From assembly GCA_035274225.1 (NCBI GenBank), contig DATEOK010000364.1, positions 1 to 14,690 of the forward strand: DNA of 14,690 nt. The letters run 5' to 3'. The notes under the pieces were generated by a model. The model ran no database searches and had not been told where the DNA came from. It saw nothing but the letters and a program-made list of their open reading frames with translations. Positions 1-6,890 of this stretch are shown here, in pieces (within the stretch, counting starts at the first letter, position 1; every line of letters starts with the position of its first letter). Both the position numbers and the translations under genes were made by a program. This DNA comes from Dongia_A sp035274225. Its GTDB lineage: Bacteria; Pseudomonadota; Alphaproteobacteria; Dongiales; Dongiaceae.

Positions 1-69
1 CATGGTCCGGCCGAATATCCGCTGGCTTGCCTGAAATCGCCGCGATGCAAGCTGAATCGTACATCTGTT

Positions 70-178
70 CCCTCCCCCGAGGCGGGGGGAGGGTTAGGGT
101 GGGGGCGATGGTTCCGCTCGGCTCAGCCTCGCTTGAGAGAACAACCCCCGCCCTACCCTCCCCCAACTTGGGGGAGGG
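70..178. repeat. REP-like pair of inverted GC-rich hairpins
   Basis: Two hairpins are seen. Bases 70-78 (CCCTCCCCC) pair with 85-93 (GGGGGAGGG) and bases 156-164 pair with 170-178, each a perfect 9-bp stem with a 5-6 base loop. The two units are also inverted relative to each other: 70-105 is nearly the reverse complement of 145-178, including the GGGT(T)AGGG side arm. The whole can therefore fold as two small hairpins or one long one. This layout is that of the dispersed intergenic repeats common in alphaproteobacterial chromosomes (REP/BIME-like). It argues that reading frames running through this stretch, including the upstream extension of the next gene, are not coding. Confidence 0.75.
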
Positions 179-231
179 AGATGCAAGTCGAACCCGCGAA
201 ATCCAATTCGTCACTTTGCAGCAAGACTGGG

Positions 232-259
232 TTGTCGGCACGGAATCGGCACCTATAAT
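232..259 (+). promoter_or_regulatory. Putative sigma70-type promoter of the TPR/beta-barrel gene
   Basis: A perfect TATAAT lies at 254-259. TTGTCG at 232-237 (four of six matches to TTGACA) sits 16 bases before it. Transcription would begin near 266. That rules out the ATG at 258, which lies inside the -10 box, and favours the GTG at 309 as the start of the downstream gene. This is a motif match only. Confidence 0.5.
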
Positions 260-308
260 GGGCGCGCTTGGTGCCGGGGGAAGCGGCGCCGCACCCACGG
301 GGGATTCC

Positions 309-1658
309 GTGCCCATTGGACCGACCAGCGCGCGCGGCGCGACGGGACTTTGCGGGGCTGTTGCCCTGTTCTTGCTCGGCCTCTCGGCCGGAGCCTTAGC
401 GCAGGATGACACCCTGCCGCCCTCGGGCGACGTCACCTACGACCAGGTGCTGGAGAACCCCGACGACATCATGCTGTCCTATCGCTTCGCGCTGAAGCAG
501 ATCGAGGACGGCGACCTGCTCGGCGCCTCGGCGACCCTGGACCGCCTGACCCTGCTCGCACCGCAGGAGCCGAACATCCGCGCCCTACGCGCCATCGTGC
601 TCTACCGCCTCGGCAACCTGCGCGAGGCCAAGGACGAGTTCGAGGACCTGCTGAAGCTGGACATCGATCCGCAGCTCCGCACCAACATCGAGCGCTATGC
701 CGACGCGATCGACCGGCAATCGCAGGACACCCGGGTCAACCTGCTGCTCAGCCTCGGCGGCCAGTTCGACAGCAACCGCGCCGGCGGCAACAAGGTGAAC
801 CGGGTCCGCACCGTGGTCGGCGATTTCAACCTCAACAACGCCGCGCCGACCGAGGACGACCAGTCGATCCAGGCGCTGGCCCGCCTGTCAGTCGAGCATG
901 ACCTGCCGGGCCAGGACCGCCACATGCTGTTCGCCAACGTCACGCTCTATGACGGCGACCAGATCGACCTCGACGAGTTCGACACCCAGACCGTCGGCGC
1001 CCAGGCCGGCATCCGGCTGGAGATCGGCGAGCTGTTCGTGACGCCGAACATCAACTACACCCACCTGTGGCTGGGCGAGGAAAGCTACGTCGACATCATC
1101 CAGCCGCAAGTGCGCTACGACTGGCGGGTCAACGATCCGATCAACCTGTTCGCCGTCCTCGGCGGCGCGGACTACGACTATCACGGCACCCCGGACTATC
1201 CGGAAGCGGATATCCAGAGCGGCCTCGACATCGGCGCCACGATCGGCACCGACTGGTATATCGGCGCCGACCACAAGTTGACCTTCGCCTACACCCACCG
1301 CCGCTTCGATGCCGAGGTCGATTTCGAGAGCCTGGACGGCGACCGGCTCAACATCGACCACGTCTGGCTCATCGGTCAGGGCATATTCCTGGTGACCAAC
1401 CTCTCGGCCGAGTGGGACCGCTACGACGCGCTCGATCCGTTGTTCGTCGGCGACGACCGCGAAGACGTGATCTACCGCGGCCGCCTCACCCTCGGCGTGC
1501 CGGTCGCGACCATGATCGGCGAGGAGCAAACCGGCTTCCTCGACGGCCTGCTGATGACGACCTACGGCGAATATTACCGCCAGGATTCGAACAGCGATCT
1601 CTACGAGTTCGAGAACATCCGCGGCGGCATCGCGGTCAGCAAGCGATTCCAGTTCTAG
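309..1658 (+). CDS. Exported TPR plus outer-membrane beta-barrel protein (Slam/DUF560-like)
   Basis: From a GTG start preceded by a G-rich GGGGGA, the protein has 449 residues. Residues 1-32 form a signal peptide with a hydrophobic core (CGAVALFLLGLSAGALA) and a probable cleavage site before QDD. Residues about 50-138 are helical and TPR-like, with the pattern 'GDLLGASATLDRL' then 'GNLREAKDEFEDLL'. From about 141 the chain alternates in beta-barrel style, beginning 'VNLLLSLGGQFDSN', and ends in the aromatic 'KRFQF' typical of BAM-inserted outer-membrane proteins. TPR followed by a barrel of about 300 residues is the architecture of surface lipoprotein assembly modulators (Slam, DUF560); the exact family is inferred. 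An ATG at 258 would add 17 residues but overlaps the -10 box. The gene ends 36 bases from the convergent peptidase gene. Confidence 0.72.
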   Translation: MPIGPTSARGATGLCGAVALFLLGLSAGALAQDDTLPPSGDVTYDQVLENPDDIMLSYRFALKQIEDGDLLGASATLDRLTLLAPQEPNIRALRAIVLYRLGNLREAKDEFEDLLKLDIDPQLRTNIERYADAIDRQSQDTRVNLLLSLGGQFDSNRAGGNKVNRVRTVVGDFNLNNAAPTEDDQSIQALARLSVEHDLPGQDRHMLFANVTLYDGDQIDLDEFDTQTVGAQAGIRLEIGELFVTPNINYTHLWLGEESYVDIIQPQVRYDWRVNDPINLFAVLGGADYDYHGTPDYPEADIQSGLDIGATIGTDWYIGADHKLTFAYTHRRFDAEVDFESLDGDRLNIDHVWLIGQGIFLVTNLSAEWDRYDALDPLFVGDDREDVIYRGRLTLGVPVATMIGEEQTGFLDGLLMTTYGEYYRQDSNSDLYEFENIRGGIAVSKRFQF

Positions 1659-1694
1659 GCCCGCTGCGCTCCCCCTAGGACAACACCTTCATCG

Positions 1695-3611
1695 TCACGG
1701 CATTAAGCGTGGTGTCGTCACCGTCTTGCCGTCGTAGCTGCCGGTGAGGGTCATCGCGTCCGTCGTGGTGTTGTGGCGGTAGGTGATCTGCCCCTGGTGC
1801 CCGCCGCTGATGGACAGGTCCAACGTCAGCCCGACATCCTCCGCGCCCTCGTCGATCTGCGTGCCGCTGCCGTCCAGCACCAGGCCCTGCCACCAGGCGC
1901 ACTTGGTGAAGGTGTAGGCGGTGCCCTCCTCCGCGGCGCTCACCTCGACCACGCCGCCGAAGCCGCAGCCGACCGCGAGCGGGTCGCCGCCGTCCCAGTC
2001 CGCGAGCTCCGGCGATTGCGCGATCTCGGTCTCCACCGCCCGCGCCATCTGGAAGGCATCGCCGGCCGCAGCCGCATCGGTCAGCGTCAGCGCCGTATAG
2101 CTGCCGATCAGCTCCTGGCTGCACACCTGCTCCTTCTCCTCCGGCGTCGTGCCGTCGAACATCAGCGCGAACACGATCTCGTCCGGACAGCTGAGGCCAC
2201 GGCCCCAGATCACATGCGGCCCGTTCTTCATCGCCACCATGTAGCCGTTCTTGGCATCGTCCAGGATCGCGTACGACATGGTGATCGGCGTGATCGGATC
2301 GGCGTCGGCGTTGAGGATGAGGGTCGGGAAATCGCCGCCGGCATAGGCCTTCGGCCGCTCGTTGGGTCCGCGCTTCGGCCAGAAGGCGCACGCCAGCCGC
2401 TCGGCGAAATAGGAGCGCAGCAATCGCGGCGCGCGCGGCGCGAAGGCCTTTGCTCGCTCGATCACCGCGCGGGCGGTCGCTTCGCCGTCCGCCGTACCTT
2501 CGCCGTAGTCGGTGCAGGTGATGGCGTAATACGCGGCGCCGAACCAGTTCGGATCCGCCACGCCCTCCTCGGTCTCCGGATCGACCGCCAGGTTCGAGTA
2601 GGCGAGGCGCATCATCGGCAGCAGCTCGCCGCGCGAGGCCGCCGCCAGCGCGCGCAGGAAGGTCGCGCGGTCGTCCGGGCCGTACAGCGCGTAGAACGCA
2701 TTGGCATCCAGCATGGCCGGCGTCAGCTTGCGCTTGACGATGGTGCCGTCGCCGCGCGGATAGTCGATCTCGACCGGCGCCTTGGCCGCCAACGCATCGT
2801 ACACCGCCGCGGCATCGCCCTGCATGTCCTTGGCGCAGGCCGCGATGTCGCCGCAGGCGGCGAAGACCCGCGCCAGGATCTTCTCCGCCGCCTCGGTGTA
2901 GGACGCGTAGTAGCCGTCGAAGTCCAGCGCCAGGTCGACGACACCGTCGAGCACCACGCCCTTGACCGCCGTTGAATAAAGCGTCGCGTATTGCTGGGAG
3001 AATTGCGTGCCGTAGCTCTCGCCGTAGATCCACACCTTGGGGGCGCCGATCTTCTGGCGGAACTCTTCGAGGTCGCGGATCGCCGTCTCGGTATCGACGA
3101 ACCCCAGCAGGTCGCGCGACTTCAGCTCCGCCGGGCAATCGGTGGCGAATTTCCTGGCGGCCGCGATCGCCTCGTCCGGCTTGTCGACGCTGATGTCCGT
3201 CTGGTCGAAGATGCCCTGCGCCTTGGGGCATTCGATGCCGTGGTCGGGGCCGACCCCGCGCTGGTCGAAGAACACGATGTCCATGTTCTCGGTCAGGCGC
3301 GCATCGAACGCGGCGAGGTAGTCGTCCGCGACGCCGATGCCGCTGCCGCCCGGACCGCCGACCACGTAGAACAGGATGCCCTTGCTCTCGCCGCTGGCGA
3401 AGCTGACCGCATATTCGATCTTGATCTTGGCCCCGGCATTGGCGCGGTAGTCGACCGGCACCTCGACCGACACGCAGGTCAGGTTGCCGACCCGGCAGGG
3501 CTGGCCGCCCAGCTTGTCGATGGTGGCCTTCAGCGTGTCGGCGGCGCTCGCCATCCCGCACAGCCATGGACCGAGCAGCGCGACCGCCGCCGCGAGCCGA
3601 GTGATGAGCAT
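1695..3611 (-). CDS. Secreted alpha/beta hydrolase, S33 tripeptidyl aminopeptidase-like (TAP)
   Basis: The protein has 638 residues from an ATG at 3611, with a GGGGGA ribosome site five bases upstream. Residues 1-23 are a Sec signal peptide ending ASA-ADT. The S33 fold is clear: the oxyanion-loop motif GGPGGSG at 85-91, 'FFDQRGVGPD' near 114, the nucleophile elbow GESYG with Ser199, the acid Asp438 in 'DADPITP', and His466 in 'NGPHVIWG'. Residues about 425-500 form the TAP-like C-terminal domain. A beta-rich tail (about 545-638) with Cys549 and Cys571 follows, as I recall from some TAP homologues. The likely role is removal of short N-terminal peptides, or a related amide/ester hydrolysis, in the periplasm. 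Substrate specificity cannot be read from the sequence. The reading frame stays open upstream to 3896, but that part runs into the divergent gene and lacks a ribosome site. Confidence 0.88.
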   Translation of the reverse strand: MLITRLAAAVALLGPWLCGMASAADTLKATIDKLGGQPCRVGNLTCVSVEVPVDYRANAGAKIKIEYAVSFASGESKGILFYVVGGPGGSGIGVADDYLAAFDARLTENMDIVFFDQRGVGPDHGIECPKAQGIFDQTDISVDKPDEAIAAARKFATDCPAELKSRDLLGFVDTETAIRDLEEFRQKIGAPKVWIYGESYGTQFSQQYATLYSTAVKGVVLDGVVDLALDFDGYYASYTEAAEKILARVFAACGDIAACAKDMQGDAAAVYDALAAKAPVEIDYPRGDGTIVKRKLTPAMLDANAFYALYGPDDRATFLRALAAASRGELLPMMRLAYSNLAVDPETEEGVADPNWFGAAYYAITCTDYGEGTADGEATARAVIERAKAFAPRAPRLLRSYFAERLACAFWPKRGPNERPKAYAGGDFPTLILNADADPITPITMSYAILDDAKNGYMVAMKNGPHVIWGRGLSCPDEIVFALMFDGTTPEEKEQVCSQELIGSYTALTLTDAAAAGDAFQMARAVETEIAQSPELADWDGGDPLAVGCGFGGVVEVSAAEEGTAYTFTKCAWWQGLVLDGSGTQIDEGAEDVGLTLDLSISGGHQGQITYRHNTTTDAMTLTGSYDGKTVTTPRLMP

Positions 3612-3768
3612 CACGTCCCCCCGAATTGGCGCCCTCGTTCCCCCGCCGGACCCTAGCCTGCAACCGGAACAGTCGCAACGCGGGCTTGCGCTGACCGCCA
3701 ATTCGTGGCTCAACTCATGCTCCGGGATTCGGCTAAGTATTTGCAGCCGTTCGGCAAGCGAGGCCGTC

Positions 3769-4986
3769 ATGAGAACGATGCAGTATCGCAATCTGGCGCT
3801 GGGCATGGGTCTGCTGCTGGGGCTGGCGCCGCTCTCGGCGCAAGCCAAGCTTGGCGATGCCGCCGGCGTGACAGGCGCGGTCCAGGGCCAGGCCAAGCTG
3901 GAGTCCCCCGCCCGTCAGACTACGGTCGATCAGGTCGCCAGCGGCGAGGACGTGGTGATGGGCGATGCGGTCAGCACACTTACCAAGTCGCGTTTGCAGA
4001 TCATGCTGCTGGACCAGACCGCGATCACCATGGGCGAGAACGCCTCGCTTGTGATCGACGAATTCGTCTATGACCCGGAGAATGCGGCTTCGAGCATGTC
4101 GGCATCGGTGACGCAGGGCGCGTTTCGCCTGGTGACCGGCGGCGTCGCGCGCAGCAATCCCGAAGGCACCAAGGTGAAGCTGCCGAGCGCGGTGCTCACC
4201 ATCCGCGGCACCACCACCGAGGGCAATTGCGATTCCACCGGCTGCATCGTCGTGCTCAGCGGCACCGGCGACCAGAACTCCGCCGGCAAGAAGCCGAGCC
4301 AGATCCTGATCGAGTCCGACAAGGGCAGCAAGGTGCTGAAGCGCACCGGCTTCTTCGTGCTGATCAGCCCCGACGGAACTATCACCGAGCCCGAGCGGCT
4401 GGATGAAGAAGCGGCGAGCCGCCTCGCCGGCCTGTTCGATCCGCTGGTCGGCCCGGGCGAAGGCGGCTATCTCGGCGGCAAGCAATTGGTCGACGCGTCC
4501 GGCCAGCCGACCGCCGACGGCATGCCCTTCGTCGAGGACATCGACGACCTCTACGGCGAGCCCCAGCTGCAGGATCTCGGCTACGAGTCCACCAGCAACC
4601 TGCCAAGCGGGCAGCTCACCTTCTCCGGCACCGGCATCGACATCGCGGCTCCGCCGAGCGCGGGCGCCGGCGGCGCCTACAATTTCCTCTACAGCCTCGA
4701 CCTGGGCAGCCGCGAGTTCAACGGCCTGGTGACCTTCAACGCCGGCGGCACCTTCATCGGCACGATCAACGGTTCGTTCGCGCTGCAGCACAACCCGTTC
4801 AACGACGGCTTCACCAACATCTCCGAGGGCGGGCAGGTGCTCGACACGCCGAACAACGACGTGATCTCGGTCCACTATACATTCGGCCCGAATCAGATTG
4901 ACACCGCAGTGGTCTATACGGTGACTCCTACGACGGGCGGCCCGGTGACGCTGACGGGTTCCGGCGCCGCCCCGATCGTGCCCTAG
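3769..4986 (+). CDS. Secreted FecR-domain protein with beta-rich C-terminal domain
   Basis: The protein has 405 residues from the ATG at 3769, with GAGG five bases upstream; a second ATG at 3778 is possible. Residues 1-26 form a signal peptide ending SAQA-KLGD, with no lipobox cysteine. Residues about 58-150 are a FecR domain: 'GDAVSTLTKSRLQIMLLDQT' followed by 'SVTQGAFRLVTG' and 'LPSAVLTIRGT'. Cys154 and Cys159 (CDSTGC) could form a disulfide. After a low-complexity linker, residues about 285-405 are Gly/Asn/Thr-rich and beta-like ('YNFLYSLDLGSREFNG'), which recalls the C-terminal domain of alphaproteobacterial FecR proteins. There is no anti-sigma transmembrane segment, so this is not the classical iron-dicitrate sensor. 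It is likely periplasmic or surface-exposed, its role is unknown, and it probably shares an mRNA with the next gene. Confidence 0.82.
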   Translation: MRTMQYRNLALGMGLLLGLAPLSAQAKLGDAAGVTGAVQGQAKLESPARQTTVDQVASGEDVVMGDAVSTLTKSRLQIMLLDQTAITMGENASLVIDEFVYDPENAASSMSASVTQGAFRLVTGGVARSNPEGTKVKLPSAVLTIRGTTTEGNCDSTGCIVVLSGTGDQNSAGKKPSQILIESDKGSKVLKRTGFFVLISPDGTITEPERLDEEAASRLAGLFDPLVGPGEGGYLGGKQLVDASGQPTADGMPFVEDIDDLYGEPQLQDLGYESTSNLPSGQLTFSGTGIDIAAPPSAGAGGAYNFLYSLDLGSREFNGLVTFNAGGTFIGTINGSFALQHNPFNDGFTNISEGGQVLDTPNNDVISVHYTFGPNQIDTAVVYTVTPTTGGPVTLTGSGAAPIVP

Positions 4987-4993
4987 CCCACAC

Positions 4994-5006
4994 GGAGTTC
5001 ATCCTG
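4994..5006 (+). promoter_or_regulatory. Ribosome binding site supporting a CTG start
   Basis: GGAG at 4994-4997 is followed after six bases by CTG at 5004-5006. No ATG, GTG or TTG exists in this frame between 4926 and the GTG at 5049. The GTG at 5049 has only the poor 'GGCGGTCC' before it. The codons between the two read as conserved family sequence, so this site decides the start. Confidence 0.55.
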
Positions 5007-6608
5007 TTCCACCCAGATCGCGACTTCAACCAGCCGCGGCGGTCCGCGGTGATCGCGGAGCGCGGCGCGGCCGCGACCGCCCATCCCCTCGCCACCCTCA
5101 CCGCCATTGACATCCTGCGCGCCGGCGGCAACGCGGTGGACGCCGCCATCGCCGCCGCCGCCGCGCTCGGCGTGGTCGAGCCGGCGATGACCGGCATCGG
5201 CGGCGATTGCTTCGTGCTGATCGCGCCTAAGGGCCGCGACAAGGTCATCGCCTACAACGGCGCAGGCCGTGCGCCCGCCGCCGCCAGTGCCGAGTGGTTC
5301 CTGGATCGCGGCATCGGGCAGATCTCGCCGGACAGCGTGCATTCGGTGACGGTGCCGGGCGCGATCGAGGCGTGGTGCCGCCTCGCCGACGATCACGGCA
5401 AGCTCGGCATCGACCGGCTGCTGCAGCCCGCGATCGCGCTCGCCGCCAAAGGCTTCCCGGTCGCGTCCAAAGTCGCCACCGACTGGCGCCGCAGTGTCGA
5501 CCGGCTGCGCGCCGATCCCGCCGCGCGCGCCATCCTGCTGCCCAAGGGCAAGGCGCCGAGGGCCGGCGACCGCATCGCCTTTCCCGCGCTCGCCAGGGCC
5601 ATGAAGGCGATCGCGCGCGACGGCGCCGATGCCTTCTATCGCGGTTGGATCGCCGACGACATCGTGCGCCGGCTGCGCGCCGAGGGTAGCCTGCACACGC
5701 ATGAGGATTTCGCCCGCCATCGCGGCGACTACGCGGCTCCGATCTCAACCGGCTATCGCGGCACGCGCGTGTGGGAATGTCCGCCGCCGGGCCAGGGCCT
5801 GACCGCGCTGCTGCTGCTCAACATCCTCGCCGAATCGCCGCTCGCCGCGGACCCGCTGTCCGCCGACCGCTTCCACACCCAGATCGAGGCGAGCAAGCTG
5901 GCCTATGCCGAGCGCGATCGCCACATCGCCGACCCCGAGCACGTCCGCGTGGCGGTGAAGAAGCTGCTGGCGGGTGCACATGCCAAGCGCCTGGCCGCCG
6001 CGATCGATCCGGCGCGCGCCATGAGCAACGTGCCGGCGCACCTGTTGCTGCCGCACCCGGACACGACCTACCTCACCGTGGTCGACAAGGACCGCACCGC
6101 GGTCAGCTTCATCAACTCGATCTATTACGGCTTCGGCAGTGCGCGCGTGGCGCCGAAAAGCGGCGTGGTGCTGCAGAATCGCGGCGCCTGTTTCGTGGTC
6201 GATCCCGGCCATCCCAACTGCATCGGTCCCGCCAAGCGCCCGATGCACACCATCATCCCCGCGATGGTCACCAAGGGCGGAAAGCCCCTCGTCTCCTTCG
6301 CGGTCATGGGCGGCCACTATCAGCCGGTTGGCCAGGCCCAGGTGCTCGGGAACATGCTGGACTACGGCATGGACCCGCAGACCGCCGTGGACTTCCCGCG
6401 CCTGTTCTTCGAGGACGGCGGCGTGACCACCGAGGCCGGCATTCCCGACGCCGTGCGGCGCGAGCTCGCCGCCCGCGGACACCGGATCGTGCCGGCCGAG
6501 GCCGAGGAGCCGCTGGGCGGCGGCCAGGTCATCGCCATCGATTGGAAGCGCGGTGTCCTGATCGCCGGCTCGGAGCCCCGCAAGGACGGCCTCGCCCTCG
6601 GCTATTGA
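5004..6608 (+). CDS. ggt: Gamma-glutamyltransferase family protein (Ntn hydrolase)
   Basis: The enzyme is expected to cleave gamma-glutamyl bonds (glutathione and related compounds) after self-processing into two subunits. It has 534 residues from CTG 5004, or 519 from GTG 5049. I prefer 5004 because 'RDFNQPRRSAVIAERGAAAT' matches the usual N-terminus of alphaproteobacterial members, and part of that would be lost. Family motifs are 'HPLATLTAIDILRAGGNAVDAAIA', 'EPAMTGIGGDCF' and 'PDTTYLTVVDKD', with the predicted nucleophile Thr encoded at 6063-6065. 'FGSARVAPKSGV', 'FAVMGGHYQPVGQ' and a C-terminal 'GSEPRKDGLALGY' follow. The canonical TTH has Tyr instead of His, as in the 'DTVY' subfamily. 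There is no signal peptide, so it is probably cytoplasmic. It follows the FecR gene by 17 bases and is likely cotranscribed. Confidence 0.9.
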   Translation: MFHPDRDFNQPRRSAVIAERGAAATAHPLATLTAIDILRAGGNAVDAAIAAAAALGVVEPAMTGIGGDCFVLIAPKGRDKVIAYNGAGRAPAAASAEWFLDRGIGQISPDSVHSVTVPGAIEAWCRLADDHGKLGIDRLLQPAIALAAKGFPVASKVATDWRRSVDRLRADPAARAILLPKGKAPRAGDRIAFPALARAMKAIARDGADAFYRGWIADDIVRRLRAEGSLHTHEDFARHRGDYAAPISTGYRGTRVWECPPPGQGLTALLLLNILAESPLAADPLSADRFHTQIEASKLAYAERDRHIADPEHVRVAVKKLLAGAHAKRLAAAIDPARAMSNVPAHLLLPHPDTTYLTVVDKDRTAVSFINSIYYGFGSARVAPKSGVVLQNRGACFVVDPGHPNCIGPAKRPMHTIIPAMVTKGGKPLVSFAVMGGHYQPVGQAQVLGNMLDYGMDPQTAVDFPRLFFEDGGVTTEAGIPDAVRRELAARGHRIVPAEAEEPLGGGQVIAIDWKRGVLIAGSEPRKDGLALGY

Positions 6609-6614
6609 GCCGGC

Positions 6615-6633
6615 GGCGCTCCCTTTCAGCGCC
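6615..6633 (+). terminator. GC hairpin after ggt, possible terminator
   Basis: GGCGCT at 6615-6620 pairs perfectly with AGCGCC at 6628-6633 around a seven-base loop, six bases after the ggt stop codon. No T-run follows, so it may be a weak terminator or a 3'-end stabilising hairpin. Confidence 0.4.
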
Positions 6634-6640
6634 TGTCAGT

Positions 6641-6817
6641 GAACCGCACCACAGGGTTAACCAATCTCTAGGCTTTTTGAGGTTGTATTAACGATAAGCC
6701 TGTGGCACGGTTTGAGAACGAGAGCGCCAGAGGGGCATTCTCCAGTTGAACCAATAGGTTAGGCTCAGACCCTGAAAGGGGTTCGAGCTGTGGTCGCAAA
6801 CCGGGGGACGTTTTGCG
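6641..6817 (+). other. Gene-free stretch with several inverted repeats (possible structured leader)
   Basis: Bases 6609-6890 contain no credible gene. Within them, 6649-6655 (CCACAGG) pairs with 6699-6705 (CCTGTGG). The stem extends outward to AACCG/CGGTT (6642-6646 with 6709-6713) and inward to TTA/TAA. Further inverted repeats are AACC/GGTT at 6749-6760, CCC/GGG at 6770-6780 and CGCAAA/TTTGCG at 6795-6817. It could be a structured 5' leader of the DUF882 gene or a small RNA. I recognise no known riboswitch, and no convincing promoter was found. Confidence 0.35.
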
Positions 6818-6890
6818 GCCGGGCCATCCGATCTTCGAGACCGCACTGGAGCCGGGTGATCGGCACCAGGGCCGAGGGAGAATGGGACGC

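Noticed and set aside
27..308. Long N-terminal extension of the barrel protein from a TTG start
   Set aside because: It runs through the REP-like repeat and the promoter, has low-complexity Gly/Arg/Pro content, and would bury the signal peptide.
1656..1680. CTAGG...CCTAG as a bidirectional terminator between the convergent genes
   Set aside because: The stem is only five bases with a long loop and no T-run; too weak to call.
1675..3678. 667-residue open frame on the minus strand overlapping the S33 peptidase
   Set aside because: It is an Arg/Gly-rich shadow of the real frame; the peptidase frame alone holds the GESYG, Asp and His motifs.
3733..4875. 380-residue minus-strand frame opposite the FecR gene
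   Set aside because: Its His/Arg/Asp/Val-rich composition is typical of antisense frames in GC-rich DNA, it has no domain, and it conflicts with a clear FecR gene.
5745..6482. 245-residue minus-strand frame opposite ggt
   Set aside because: It is an antisense shadow of a strongly conserved enzyme and has no recognisable family.
6779..6785. GGTTCGA, a tRNA T-loop-like word
   Set aside because: No acceptor, D or anticodon arms fit around it, so it is not a tRNA.
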